Assembly: GCA_031292145.1 (NCBI GenBank)
Contig: JARLHR010000098.1
Coordinates: forward strand, 1-45,204
Direction of reading: 5' to 3'
Source of the DNA: Clostridium sp.
Lineage (GTDB): Bacteria > Bacillota > Clostridia > Clostridiales > Clostridiaceae
Length of the DNA stretch: 45,204 bases
In this document: piece after piece, positions 35,556-43,427 of the stretch
How the letters are laid out: each line of letters starts with the position of its first letter
How positions within the stretch are numbered: the stretch's first letter is position 1
Notes under the pieces: generated by a model
Database searches by the model: none
What the model saw: only the letters and a program-made list of their open reading frames with translations
What the model was told of the DNA's origin: nothing
Program-made: the position numbers and the translations under genes

Positions 35556-35575
35556 AAACTAACAATTGTTAGTTT
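35556..35575. promoter_or_regulatory. perfect 20-base palindrome, probable TetR operator
   Basis: AAACTAACAATTGTTAGTTT reads the same on both strands. On the minus strand its TTGTTA can serve as a -35 box, with TTTTAT 17 bases on, so binding would block the regulator's own promoter. Confidence 0.65.
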
Positions 35576-35642
35576 AATTATACACTATAAAAAGGAAGAA
35601 GTCCATTAAATTTCAATAAAATATACATAATTGGTACTTAAA

Positions 35643-35671
35643 TTGACAATAAATTTTGTTAAATGTACAAT
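35643..35671 (+). promoter_or_regulatory. sigma-A promoter of the flippase gene
   Basis: Perfect TTGACA (35643-35648), a 17-base spacer and TACAAT (35666-35671). The predicted start is about 35678, so the 36-base repeats lie in the leader. Confidence 0.65.
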
Positions 35672-35696
35672 TGAAAAAGTGAAAATTATACACATA

Positions 35697-35815
35697 TAAA
35701 AAAAGCAGCTATGCTGCAATTAAGATCATAAATAAAAAAAGCAGCTATGCTGCAATTAAAATCATAAATAAAAAAAGCAGCTATGCTGCAATACGGAACT
35801 TTTCTGCAATTAAGA
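35697..35815. repeat. 36-base tandem repeat (three units) with GCAGC...GCTGC hairpins
   Basis: GCAGCTATGCTGC occurs at 35705, 35741 and 35777, exactly 36 bases apart, each preceded by a run of seven A and followed by AATTAAGATCATAAAT-like DNA. Read on the minus strand each unit is GCAGCATAGCTGC + TTTTTTT, an intrinsic-terminator shape. The tail (ACGGAACTTTTCTGCA) matches, inverted, the unit at 43131-43190. Confidence 0.75.
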
Positions 35816-35892
35816 ATTTAAATCAGTTTACAGTTAACAGACCATAAATAATAAATTATTAATTAAAATATATGTATATGGAGGTTCAATTA

Positions 35893-37356
35893 ATGGCTAA
35901 ATCAATTTCTAAAAATGCAATCTTTAAAGCAATGCTTAATTTATTTAATATAATTTTGCCTATTTTAGTAATACCTTTAGTTACTAGATCAGTTGGAAAA
36001 GAACTATATGGTTATATGGGATATGGAGACTCTTTAAATCAATATTTTCTGATATTTGCCAGCTTTGGAATTTATCAATATGGTTTAAGAGAAATAAGTA
36101 AAGTTCGTGATAATAAAGTTAAACTTAGACAAACTTTTACTAGTCTATTTGTTTTTGGATGTTTAACAAATATTGTAACGTCAGCAGCATATATGGGATT
36201 TGTAGGATTTTATTATAAAAATGAACCATATTTTTATACATGTGTAATCATGGGATTTAATTTAGTATTTAACCTTTTTTATGTGGAATGGATTAATGAG
36301 GCGTTGGAAAATTATGATTTTATTGCTATTAAAACAATGATAGTCAGAATTGTATATTCAGCACTAATATTACTATTTGTCAGAAATCAAGGAGATTATT
36401 TATTTTATTTATACATACTTGTAGGGTTTAATTTTATAAATAACATAATAAGTTTTGTTTATGTAAAGAGAAGATTAAGTTTTGATTTTTCTAATTTAGA
36501 ATTTATGAAACATATAAAACCTATGTTTTATGTTGTAATTCTTTCTAATACAGGAGTTTTATATACTCAGCTTGATAAAATCATGTTAAAGGATAGTATT
36601 GGAGGGACCACGGCTGTTGGATATTATTATATGGCGCAAAGAATAATGCTTATAATAAACACATTACTTTTAACTGTTATTCAAGTGACTATGCCAAGGC
36701 TTTCTAATTACCTGGGAAATAAGTCGAATGGTGAATATTTAATATTATTAAAGAAGGTAATTAAGATATATTTCTTGATTTTGTTTCCAGCATCCATTGG
36801 TCTGTTATGTCTTTCAAAGGAAGCGATATTTATTTTTGGTGGATCAGAGTTTTTAGCAGCAGTTCCTGTAATGATAGTATTTTCAATATATATGCTAAGT
36901 ATTGGAGTTGAAGGGGTAATAGCTAATCAAATGATATATTTGCATAGAAAAGAAAAAGAAGATGCCATGCTAGTATTAGCTGGAGGAGTACTTAACTTAA
37001 TATTTAAATTTGCATTAATTTATGCAGGAATTTTTAACATGGTAAGTGCTATAATAACTACTTTGATCGCAAACTTAATTGTAATAGTACTTGAGTATTG
37101 GTTAGTTAAGAAAATAATAAAATTAGACATACATTTATTTGCTTATGAAAATATAAAATACTTCTTTTATTCACTTATATTTATTCCTATAACATTTGGG
37201 ATAAAATTATTTATACATAATATACTAATAGCATGTGTGTTAGAAGGGGCAGCATGTGGATTAGTATATATGGGTATTCTTGTAATTACTAAAGATGCAG
37301 TATTCTTTGAATTGTTCAACAAAATACTTGTGAAGTTTAAGATTAGAAAAATATAA
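35893..37356 (+). CDS. teichoic-acid / polysaccharide flippase, TacF-like
   Basis: 487 residues from ATG 35893, eight bases after GGAGG; an upstream in-frame ATG (35872) has no ribosome site. It is a polytopic membrane protein of the polysaccharide-export (MOP) family with about 14 hydrophobic segments. The N-terminal block GKELYGYMGYGDSLNQYFLIFASFGIYQYGLREISKVRD closely resembles the pneumococcal TacF/Wzx type. TacF exports choline-bearing teichoic acid precursors across the membrane and in pneumococcus sets the choline requirement. Placed between licC and two licB-like genes, this protein is best read as the flippase for choline-decorated chains, though a general O-unit flippase cannot be excluded. 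It has its own promoter and terminator. Confidence 0.88.
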   Translation: MAKSISKNAIFKAMLNLFNIILPILVIPLVTRSVGKELYGYMGYGDSLNQYFLIFASFGIYQYGLREISKVRDNKVKLRQTFTSLFVFGCLTNIVTSAAYMGFVGFYYKNEPYFYTCVIMGFNLVFNLFYVEWINEALENYDFIAIKTMIVRIVYSALILLFVRNQGDYLFYLYILVGFNFINNIISFVYVKRRLSFDFSNLEFMKHIKPMFYVVILSNTGVLYTQLDKIMLKDSIGGTTAVGYYYMAQRIMLIINTLLLTVIQVTMPRLSNYLGNKSNGEYLILLKKVIKIYFLILFPASIGLLCLSKEAIFIFGGSEFLAAVPVMIVFSIYMLSIGVEGVIANQMIYLHRKEKEDAMLVLAGGVLNLIFKFALIYAGIFNMVSAIITTLIANLIVIVLEYWLVKKIIKLDIHLFAYENIKYFFYSLIFIPITFGIKLFIHNILIACVLEGAACGLVYMGILVITKDAVFFELFNKILVKFKIRKI

Positions 37357-37383
37357 GGTGTATTCTTTTAGGGTGCCAGATAA

Positions 37384-37433
37384 TAGGCGATTGCTAAATA
37401 AGTTTTACTTACTTTAAGCAACGCCTTTTTTAT
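37384..37433 (+). terminator. intrinsic terminator of the flippase gene
   Basis: AGGCGATTGCT / AGCAACGCCT stem extended by AATAAGT / ACTTACTT, then TTTTTTATT. Confidence 0.8.
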
Positions 37434-37487
37434 TATTTTTTATCTGAACATATTGCTTTGAACATTGAACAATGATAATATAAAGTT

Positions 37488-37534
37488 GTTCATAAAATGA
37501 ACCTAGGATGTGGACAAAATATGATTGATATAAT
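37488..37534 (+). promoter_or_regulatory. palindrome and extended -10 promoter before the first licB-like gene
   Basis: GTTCATAAAATGAAC (37488-37502) has perfect 6-base arms. TGATATAAT (37526-37534) is an extended -10 box without a good -35. The palindrome would sit just upstream of or on the -35 region. The remainder of the 37357-37709 gap shows nothing further. Confidence 0.5.
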
Positions 37535-37709
37535 GTATAGTTAATCTTTTAAAGTACAAAATATGTATGAATTAAATTAACAAGATTAGGTATTAATTTG
37601 CAGATGATGAAATTTTAAGAGCTAGGGAAGATAAAATTTAACTGGAAGATAAATTTGACGTTGAGTATTAAGAATAGAAATAAGTAATTAAATTCAAGGG
37701 GGATTTTTA

Positions 37710-38684
37710 ATGGAAAGCAATAAAAACGATTATAAGATAGGTGTGTTCACTGGAATAGGCTCGGCAGTAACTTGGGGAATAGACACAGTTTTGATGGCAA
37801 TAGTACTTGCTATGAGTCCATTTTCATCAGAAGGTGCAATAATTTTAGCTCCAATTATAACAGCATGTTTTCATGATGCATTTTCAGCAGTATGGACATT
37901 CATATATCTTGTATTAAAAAAACAATTAAAACCATTAGTTAAAGCTATGAAAACTAAGAGTGGGTTAGTGGTTGCATTAGCAGCAATTATGGGTGGTCCA
38001 GTTGGGATGACAGGATATGTAATGGCAATTCAATATATTGGACCATCTTATACAGCTATAATCTCATCATTATATCCAGCGTTTGGAGCAGTTTTAGCAT
38101 ACTTAATATTAAAGGAAAAAATGAATAAAAAAGGCTGGGCTGGATTGTTTGTTGCAATTTTAGGGATATTATTAATTGGATATTCACCAAATGAATCTGG
38201 GATTAGTATTGTAGGATTTATATGGGCTATAGTGTGTGTAATAGGATGGGGAAGTGAATCTGTTATATGTGCAATTGGAATGAAAGCTGATGAAGTATCT
38301 GCAGAGTCTGCACTTCAAATAAGACAATTAACATCAGGTATTGCTTATTCTGCTTTAATAGTTCCTATGATAGGTGGAATTGGAATGAGTTTTGAAGTCT
38401 TAAGAACAAGTTCAGTTTGGTGGCTTATAGCAGTTGCCTTATCAGGAACGGCATCATATTTATTCTATTATCAATCAATTGATAAAATTGGAGCAACAAA
38501 AGCTATGGGGTTAAACTCAACAAATACTGTTTTTGCAATAATATTCGATGTATTAATAAATGGAACTCAATTAAGTTTAAAAACAATTCTATGCAGCATA
38601 ATGGTTATGGGCGGAGTTTATTTTATGGCAAAAGTCTCAGAAGAAGAAAGTGAAGAAACTACGGAGCTTTTAGAAGCTGAATAA
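37710..38684 (+). CDS. licB: LicB-like choline transporter (EamA/DMT family), copy 1
   Basis: 324 residues, ATG after GGGGG. About ten membrane segments in two EamA repeats. LicB-type blocks are present: GGPVGMTGYVMAIQYIGPSYTAIISSLYPA, WGSESVICAIGMK, ESALQIRQLTS, SYLFYYQSIDKIGATKAMGLN and IMVMGGVYFMAK. These line up with the pneumococcal LicB layout, to which a charged C-terminal tail is added here. LicB imports choline by proton or ion coupling, supplying the kinase encoded upstream. It is followed by its own terminator and by a close paralogue. Choline is the inferred substrate; related DMT carriers can move other small amines. Confidence 0.88.
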   Translation: MESNKNDYKIGVFTGIGSAVTWGIDTVLMAIVLAMSPFSSEGAIILAPIITACFHDAFSAVWTFIYLVLKKQLKPLVKAMKTKSGLVVALAAIMGGPVGMTGYVMAIQYIGPSYTAIISSLYPAFGAVLAYLILKEKMNKKGWAGLFVAILGILLIGYSPNESGISIVGFIWAIVCVIGWGSESVICAIGMKADEVSAESALQIRQLTSGIAYSALIVPMIGGIGMSFEVLRTSSVWWLIAVALSGTASYLFYYQSIDKIGATKAMGLNSTNTVFAIIFDVLINGTQLSLKTILCSIMVMGGVYFMAKVSEEESEETTELLEAE

Positions 38685-38705
38685 TGAAAGGCATATTCTA
38701 AAGAT

Positions 38706-38755
38706 AAAGGTGTTAAGCAATTTATTTTAAAAATAAGTTGTTTAATACCTTTTTA
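38706..38755 (+). terminator. intrinsic terminator between the two licB-like genes
   Basis: AAAGGTGTTAAGCAATTTATT pairs with AATAAGTTGTTTAATACCTT, then TTTTT. Confidence 0.8.
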
Positions 38756-38961
38756 TTTATTATTCTTATAATATATAATTTGCTTATAAATGATATATTA
38801 ATAAGGCAAGAACTTGAATTAAAGCAGACAGTTTTACGTTTTTTTATTATTAGAGTAGTAATTTAAGCAATTCATTTAAAATTCTAACGCTAGAAATGTA
38901 GACTTGATTAAGTGAAAAGTAAAACACTCTATAAGAAATTAATTTTAAAGGAGGATTAATT

Positions 38962-39930
38962 GTGAAAAATAAAAATAATTATAAAGCTGGAGTTTTTAGT
39001 GGGATAACTTCAGCAGCCACTTGGGGATTGGATACAGTATTGATAGCAATAGTCCTTGGTATGAGCCCATTTTTACCAGAGGGAGCAGTATTTTTAGCAC
39101 CATTTATAACTGCATTTTTTCATGATACTTTCTCAGCAATATGGACATTTGTATATCTTGCAAGTAAAAGGCAATTAGGAAGTTTATTTAAAGCCATGAA
39201 AACTAAAAGTGCATTATTTGTTGTACTTGCAGCACTTATGGGGGGACCTATTGGGATGACTGGCTATTTACTTGCAGTTAAACTTATTGGACCATCTTAT
39301 ACTGCAATAATCTCATCATTATATCCAGCAGTTGGAGCAATTTTAGCATATATTATATTGAAAGAAAAAATAAATAAGAAAGCATGGATTGGTTTAATAT
39401 TTGCAATTATAGGTGTATCAGTAATTGGTTATTCAGCAGGTGAAAATGGGATTAGTATAACTGGTTTCTTATGTGCATTATTATGTGTATTTGGATGGGG
39501 AAGCGAATGCGTTATATGTGCATATGGAATGAAGGGTGACGAAGTATCATCAGAATTAGCGCTTCAAATAAGGCAAATGACATCGGCTATTGTTTATGGA
39601 GTTCTTATAGTTCCTATTGTTGGTGGGATAGGACTTGGTTTTGAAATCCTAAGGACAAGTGTAATTTGGTGGGTTGGAGCTACTGCATTATCAGGAACAG
39701 TATCCTACTTATTCTATTACAACGCAATTTATAAAATTGGTGCAACTAGAGCTATGGGGTTAAATATTACATATGTTGTTTGGTCAATTGTATTTGATGT
39801 ATTAATCAATGGTCGTAAAATAGATTTAATGACAATTATATGCAGTTTAATGGTTATAGGTGGAGTTTACTTTGTGGCAAAAGCACCAGAGGTAGAAGAA
39901 GAGAGTTCAAAACTTTTAGAAGCAAAGTAA
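38962..39930 (+). CDS. licB: LicB-like choline transporter (EamA/DMT family), copy 2
   Basis: 322 residues; the GTG start at 38962 is seven bases after AAAGGAGG. It aligns over its whole length with the preceding gene (same GGPIGMTGY, WGSECVICAYGMKGDE, ALQIRQMTS, SYLFYYNAIYKIGATRAMGLN blocks) and ends in the same charged tail, SSKLLEA. This copy keeps NITYVVWSIVFDVL, the stretch usual in LicB proteins, where copy 1 has NSTNTVFAIIFDVL. The pair is a tandem duplication, each with its own terminator, suggesting different regulation or affinity. The role is inferred to be choline (or related amine) uptake. Confidence 0.88.
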   Translation: MKNKNNYKAGVFSGITSAATWGLDTVLIAIVLGMSPFLPEGAVFLAPFITAFFHDTFSAIWTFVYLASKRQLGSLFKAMKTKSALFVVLAALMGGPIGMTGYLLAVKLIGPSYTAIISSLYPAVGAILAYIILKEKINKKAWIGLIFAIIGVSVIGYSAGENGISITGFLCALLCVFGWGSECVICAYGMKGDEVSSELALQIRQMTSAIVYGVLIVPIVGGIGLGFEILRTSVIWWVGATALSGTVSYLFYYNAIYKIGATRAMGLNITYVVWSIVFDVLINGRKIDLMTIICSLMVIGGVYFVAKAPEVEEESSKLLEAK

Positions 39931-39946
39931 TTCTAGATTATTGATG

Positions 39947-39999
39947 AACTCAAATTTTATGGTCACTATAAAAGGAAACCTAAAATTTGAGTTTATTTT
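39947..39999 (+). terminator. intrinsic terminator after the second licB-like gene
   Basis: AACTCAAATTTTA / TAAAATTTGAGTT perfect 13-base stem, 21-base loop, then TATTTTATTT. Confidence 0.8.
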
Positions 40000-40000
40000 A

Positions 40001-40048
40001 TTTCGGTTAGTTATCGCATAAGTCTAGTTTCTGCTTTGTTTATCTATA
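40001..40048. repeat. palindromic element, family 1, solo terminus
   Basis: TTTCGGTTAGTTATCGCATA, AGTCTAG and TTTATCTATA form one conserved end with no partner end. The outermost TATAGATAA supplies the last codons and stop of the minus-strand araC-type gene. Confidence 0.65.
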
Positions 40049-40804
40049 AGATTTAGGTGTTTTTTCAGTGATTTTTAGAAAATTTCTATTAAAAGAACGT
40101 ATACTTGAGTAACCGCAGGTATAGGCTATATCTGTAATTGTAGCTTGACTGTTTTTTAATAAATATAAAGCATAATTTATTCTATTTTCGTTAATAAAAT
40201 CAACCAATGATGTGCCTAAAATGTTGTTTAGATATTTAGAAAGATAGGTATAACTATAACCAAATTCGGCAGAAATACTTTTTAACGAAATATCTTTAGT
40301 GAAATTTTCTTGAATATAGGTAAGGATTTTATGTAATAATTCATAATCAGGTTTTATACTATCTAATAATTTAGTACTCTCAATAATTTCTGAGCATAAA
40401 AGATATAAGCAGCCTTTCATTTGAAGAAGATTTAAATTATCTTTAAAAATTTTGTCTAGAACTAAGGCTTCAGTACTTGTAGGTAAATTAAATACTGGAT
40501 TTTCTAAAATTTTCCCATCAATCATATTATGAAAGGTCTTGACGTATTCCGGTGGAAATACACAAATATTTGCATCTGAATATTTTTTTGTTGTAATGGA
40601 ATGGACTTCATAGGGTAATATTAATATACAGTTATTTTGGGGAATGTTAAAGGTCCTGTTATTAACGGAGACTTCAAGATTGCCATTAGTAACATATATA
40701 AATTCAAAGCTGCGATGTAAATGTTTTGTCCAATTAAGATTATGAGGGTTATAGTAAGAAAAAAGATTATTTTCACCAAAGTGGTAAGACTCATATTTTA
40801 GCAT
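40040..40804 (-). CDS. AraC-family transcriptional regulator
   Basis: 254 residues from ATG 40804, four bases after GGAGGAG; the frame reaches 40960 but would overlap the divergent gene's leader. Residues ~15-140 form a cupin sugar-sensing domain (HRSFEFIYVTNGNLEVSVNNRTF, then PYEVHSI). The C-terminal double HTH is typical: ISAEFGYSYTYLSKYLNNILGTSLVDFINENRINYA and ITDIAYTCGYSSIRSFNRNFLKITEKTPKSYR. It is divergent from the GH3 gene, whose sugar product probably activates it. The final YR and TAA are contributed by a repeat-element terminus. Confidence 0.93.
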   Translation of the reverse strand: MLKYESYHFGENNLFSYYNPHNLNWTKHLHRSFEFIYVTNGNLEVSVNNRTFNIPQNNCILILPYEVHSITTKKYSDANICVFPPEYVKTFHNMIDGKILENPVFNLPTSTEALVLDKIFKDNLNLLQMKGCLYLLCSEIIESTKLLDSIKPDYELLHKILTYIQENFTKDISLKSISAEFGYSYTYLSKYLNNILGTSLVDFINENRINYALYLLKNSQATITDIAYTCGYSSIRSFNRNFLKITEKTPKSYR

Positions 40805-40837
40805 AAAACTCCTCCAGAAGGATAAATTTTGTCTATA

Positions 40838-40866
40838 ATTATATAAGTAATTTCTTGTTGAGTCAA
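40838..40866 (-). promoter_or_regulatory. promoter of the araC-type gene
   Basis: On the minus strand TTGACT (40861-40866), a 17-base spacer and a perfect TATAAT (40838-40843). Confidence 0.65.
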
Positions 40867-40868
40867 CA
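40856..40868. promoter_or_regulatory. palindrome over the divergent promoters
   Basis: TGTTGAGTCAACA: 6-base arms around one G. It overlaps the -35 box of the regulator gene and a possible TTGTTG -35 of the GH3 gene (TATGAT 18 bases on), so a bound regulator could act on both. Confidence 0.45.
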
Positions 40869-40933
40869 TAAAATTGTATATGATTAAGGCAAAAGGAAAA
40901 GCATAGGTAAATACAATTTTGGAGGGAGATATT

Positions 40934-43060
40934 ATGGATAATAATAAGAGAATAACTCATGAATATGCATTAGAAAAAGCAAAAGAATTGGTTTCTAAAA
41001 TGACACTACAAGAAAGAGCAGAGCAATTAACTTATAACGCGCCAGCCATAAAGCATTTAAATATACCAAGATATAATTGGTGGAGTGAAGGGCTTCATGG
41101 CGTAGCAAGAGCTGGTACAGCAACAGTATTTCCACAAGCTATTGGGCTCGCAGCTATGTTTGATGATGAATTCCTAGAGGAAATTGCTAAAATTATTGCA
41201 ATTGAAGGACGTGCAAAGTACAATGAGAATTCTAAAAAAGATGATAGAGATATATATAAAGGATTAACATTTTGGTCACCAAATGTAAACATTTTTCGTG
41301 ATCCTAGATGGGGACGCGGTCATGAAACTTATGGAGAAGATCCATACTTGACTTCTAGATTGGGAGTTGCTTTTGTTAAAGGCTTGCAAGGTGACGGAAA
41401 ATATTTAAAAATAGCAGCATGTGCTAAGCATTTTGCAGTACATAGTGGGCCGGAAGCTTTAAGGCATGAATTTAATGCTGTTGTAAGCAAGAAGGATTTA
41501 TATGAAACTTATTTACCAGCTTTTGAAGCTTGTGTAAAAGAAGCTGATGTAGAAGCTGTAATGGGAGCTTATAATCGTACAAATGGTGAACCTTGCTGCG
41601 GAAGTGAGCTGTTATTAAAAGATATATTAAGAGGAAAATGGCAATTTAAAGGACATGTAGTATCTGATTGCTGGGCTATTGGAGATTTTCATTTACATCA
41701 TAATGTTACAAGTACTGCTACTGAGTCAGCAGCACTTGCATTAAAAAATGGCTGTGATTTAAATTGTGGTCATATATATCTTCAAATGTTATTAGCATAT
41801 AAGGAAGGTTTAGTAACAGAAGAAGATATAACTAGAGCCACAGAAAGACTAATGGCAACTAGAATTAGATTAGGTATGTTTGATGAAGAATGTGAATATA
41901 ACGAGATACCTTATGAATTAAATGATTGCAAGGAACATAATGAAGCTTCTTTAATGGCTTCAAGAAAATCCATAGTAATGCTAAGAAACAATGGACTACT
42001 TCCATTAGATAAATCTAAATTAAAATCTATTGGAGTTATTGGACCAAATGCAAATAGTGAATTAATGTTAAAAGGAAACTATTTTGGCACAGCTTCTAAA
42101 TACACTACAATATTACAAGGAATTCATGATGCGGTAGATGGAGAAGGTATAAGAGTATTTTATTCAGAAGGCTGTCACTTATATAAAGATAGCATAACAG
42201 GTGGTACTAATGATAGATTAGCAGAAGCTATTACAGTTGCAGAACATAGTGATGTGGTGGTTATGTGTCTAGGTTTAGATTCTATGCTTGAAGGTGAACA
42301 AGGTGATGCTGGTAATAGTGATGGTGCTGGTGATAAACTAAGTTTAAATTTACCAGGAAAGCAACAAGAATTACTTGAAAAGGTACTAGCAGTAGGCAAA
42401 CCAGTTATAGTTGTTCTTGGAGCTGGAAGTGCATTAACGCTGCAAGGACAAGAAGAAAAATGTGCTGCTATTTTAAATGCATGGTATCCAGGTAGTCATG
42501 GAGGCAGAGCAGTAGCGGACTTAATATTTGGTAAATGTTCACCAAGTGGGAAATTGCCTGTGACTTTCTATAGAACTACTGAAGAGTTACCAGAATTCAC
42601 TGATTACTCTATGAAAGGCAGAACTTATCGTTACATGAAAGAAGAAAGTTTATATCCATTCGGTTATGGCTTAACTTATTCAACTGTAGAATTAGCGGAT
42701 TTAGCGGTATCTGATATTATCAAAGATTTTGATGATGTCAATGTAAGCATTAAAATTTCTAATACAGGAAATTGCGATATAGAGGAAGTAGTTCAATGTT
42801 ATGTAAAGGATCTTGAATCAAAATATGCAGTAGATAATTATAGCTTAGCAGGATTTAAACGTATTGCACTAAAAAAAGGTGAAAGTAAAACTGTATCAAT
42901 GACAATAGATAAAAGATCTTTTGAAATTGTAAATGATGAAGGTGAAAGAATACTTGACAGCAAGAAATTTAAGTTGTTTGTAGGTATATCACAACCGGAT
43001 AGTAGAAGTATACAACTTACAGGAATTAATCCACTAGAATCTAATATTCAGTTAATATAA
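40934..43060 (+). CDS. glycoside hydrolase family 3, probable beta-xylosidase / beta-glucosidase
   Basis: 708 residues from ATG 40934 after GGAGGGAG (an in-frame ATG at 40919 precedes the ribosome site). No signal peptide, so cytoplasmic. The (alpha/beta)8 domain carries NWWSEGLHGVAR, FWSPNVNIFRDPRWGRGHETYGEDP and AACAKHFAVHSG. The nucleophile Asp is in VVSDCWAI. The second domain holds GEQGDAG...LPGKQQELLE and PSGKLPVTFYR, and a fibronectin-type III-like domain closes the chain (about 600-700). The WWSEGLHGVAR form is usual for GH3 beta-xylosidases and relatives. Together with the GH43 gene and the AraC regulator it points to intracellular cleavage of xylo-oligosaccharides; exact substrate unproven. 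Confidence 0.93.
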   Translation: MDNNKRITHEYALEKAKELVSKMTLQERAEQLTYNAPAIKHLNIPRYNWWSEGLHGVARAGTATVFPQAIGLAAMFDDEFLEEIAKIIAIEGRAKYNENSKKDDRDIYKGLTFWSPNVNIFRDPRWGRGHETYGEDPYLTSRLGVAFVKGLQGDGKYLKIAACAKHFAVHSGPEALRHEFNAVVSKKDLYETYLPAFEACVKEADVEAVMGAYNRTNGEPCCGSELLLKDILRGKWQFKGHVVSDCWAIGDFHLHHNVTSTATESAALALKNGCDLNCGHIYLQMLLAYKEGLVTEEDITRATERLMATRIRLGMFDEECEYNEIPYELNDCKEHNEASLMASRKSIVMLRNNGLLPLDKSKLKSIGVIGPNANSELMLKGNYFGTASKYTTILQGIHDAVDGEGIRVFYSEGCHLYKDSITGGTNDRLAEAITVAEHSDVVVMCLGLDSMLEGEQGDAGNSDGAGDKLSLNLPGKQQELLEKVLAVGKPVIVVLGAGSALTLQGQEEKCAAILNAWYPGSHGGRAVADLIFGKCSPSGKLPVTFYRTTEELPEFTDYSMKGRTYRYMKEESLYPFGYGLTYSTVELADLAVSDIIKDFDDVNVSIKISNTGNCDIEEVVQCYVKDLESKYAVDNYSLAGFKRIALKKGESKTVSMTIDKRSFEIVNDEGERILDSKKFKLFVGISQPDSRSIQLTGINPLESNIQLI

Positions 43061-43130
43061 GGATACATTAAAATAAATAACAAGTCCAAAGTTGCTATGG
43101 GATGATTTTTTTATCCTTAAGTTCTTATAT

Positions 43131-43190
43131 GCAGAAAAGTTCAGTATTGCAGCATAGCTGCTCTTTTCATAGGTGCATAGCTGCTTTTTT
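43131..43190 (+). terminator. GCAGCATAGCTGC terminator-like units after the GH3 gene
   Basis: TGCAGAAAAGTTCAGTATTG precedes GCAGCATAGCTGCTCTTTT and then GTGCATAGCTGCTTTTTT. This is the plus-strand version of the tandem repeat at 35697-35815. Confidence 0.55.
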
Positions 43191-43198
43191 CTAAGGTG

Positions 43199-43392
43199 TA
43201 TATTTTTCATCAGGCAAGGAGGCAGATTGTCTCGTAGTAGGTCTATTAGGTGAATCTGCCGACGTGAGCAGTGAACCAAAATCTATGATTTTGTGTGAAT
43301 CACTTACTCAGCGAGCGTATGCAAGTCGAGCTTCACATGGGGGAAATAAGCTGGTAAATTGACTTGTTGTTTTTTTGAATGTGCCTAACAAT
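43199..43392. repeat. dispersed intergenic repeat, family 3
   Basis: TTTTTCATCAGGCAAGGAGG (inverse of 19665-19690), CCAAAATCTATGATTTTG and CTTACTCAGCGAGCGTATGC (compare 590-630) and the terminal AATGTGCCTAA. Apparently a composite of units found separately elsewhere. Confidence 0.5.
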
Positions 43393-43427
43393 CGCATGCC
43401 ATGAAATTTAAGAAAGGAGACATTGAT

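Larger units (their letters stand above)
35376..35892. other. divergent regulatory region between TetR and the flippase, about 515 bases
   Basis: It contains a hairpin GGAAAGTC / GGCTTTCC (about 35448-35467) in the TetR leader, the palindromic operator, the flippase promoter and the triplicated 36-base repeat, each listed separately. No ORF was recognised. Confidence 0.55.
43061..43427. other. repeat-filled gap between GH3 and GH43 genes
   Basis: This gap has no gene. It contains a word shared (inverted) with 19690-19710 (AATAACAAGTCCAAA), the GCAGCATAGCTGC terminator-like units and the family-3 repeat, and it may separate the expression of the two glycosidases. Confidence 0.5.

Noticed and set aside
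35697-35793. CRISPR-like array (36-base period)
   Set aside because: The repeats are contiguous with no unique spacers, only about three units, and no cas genes nearby.
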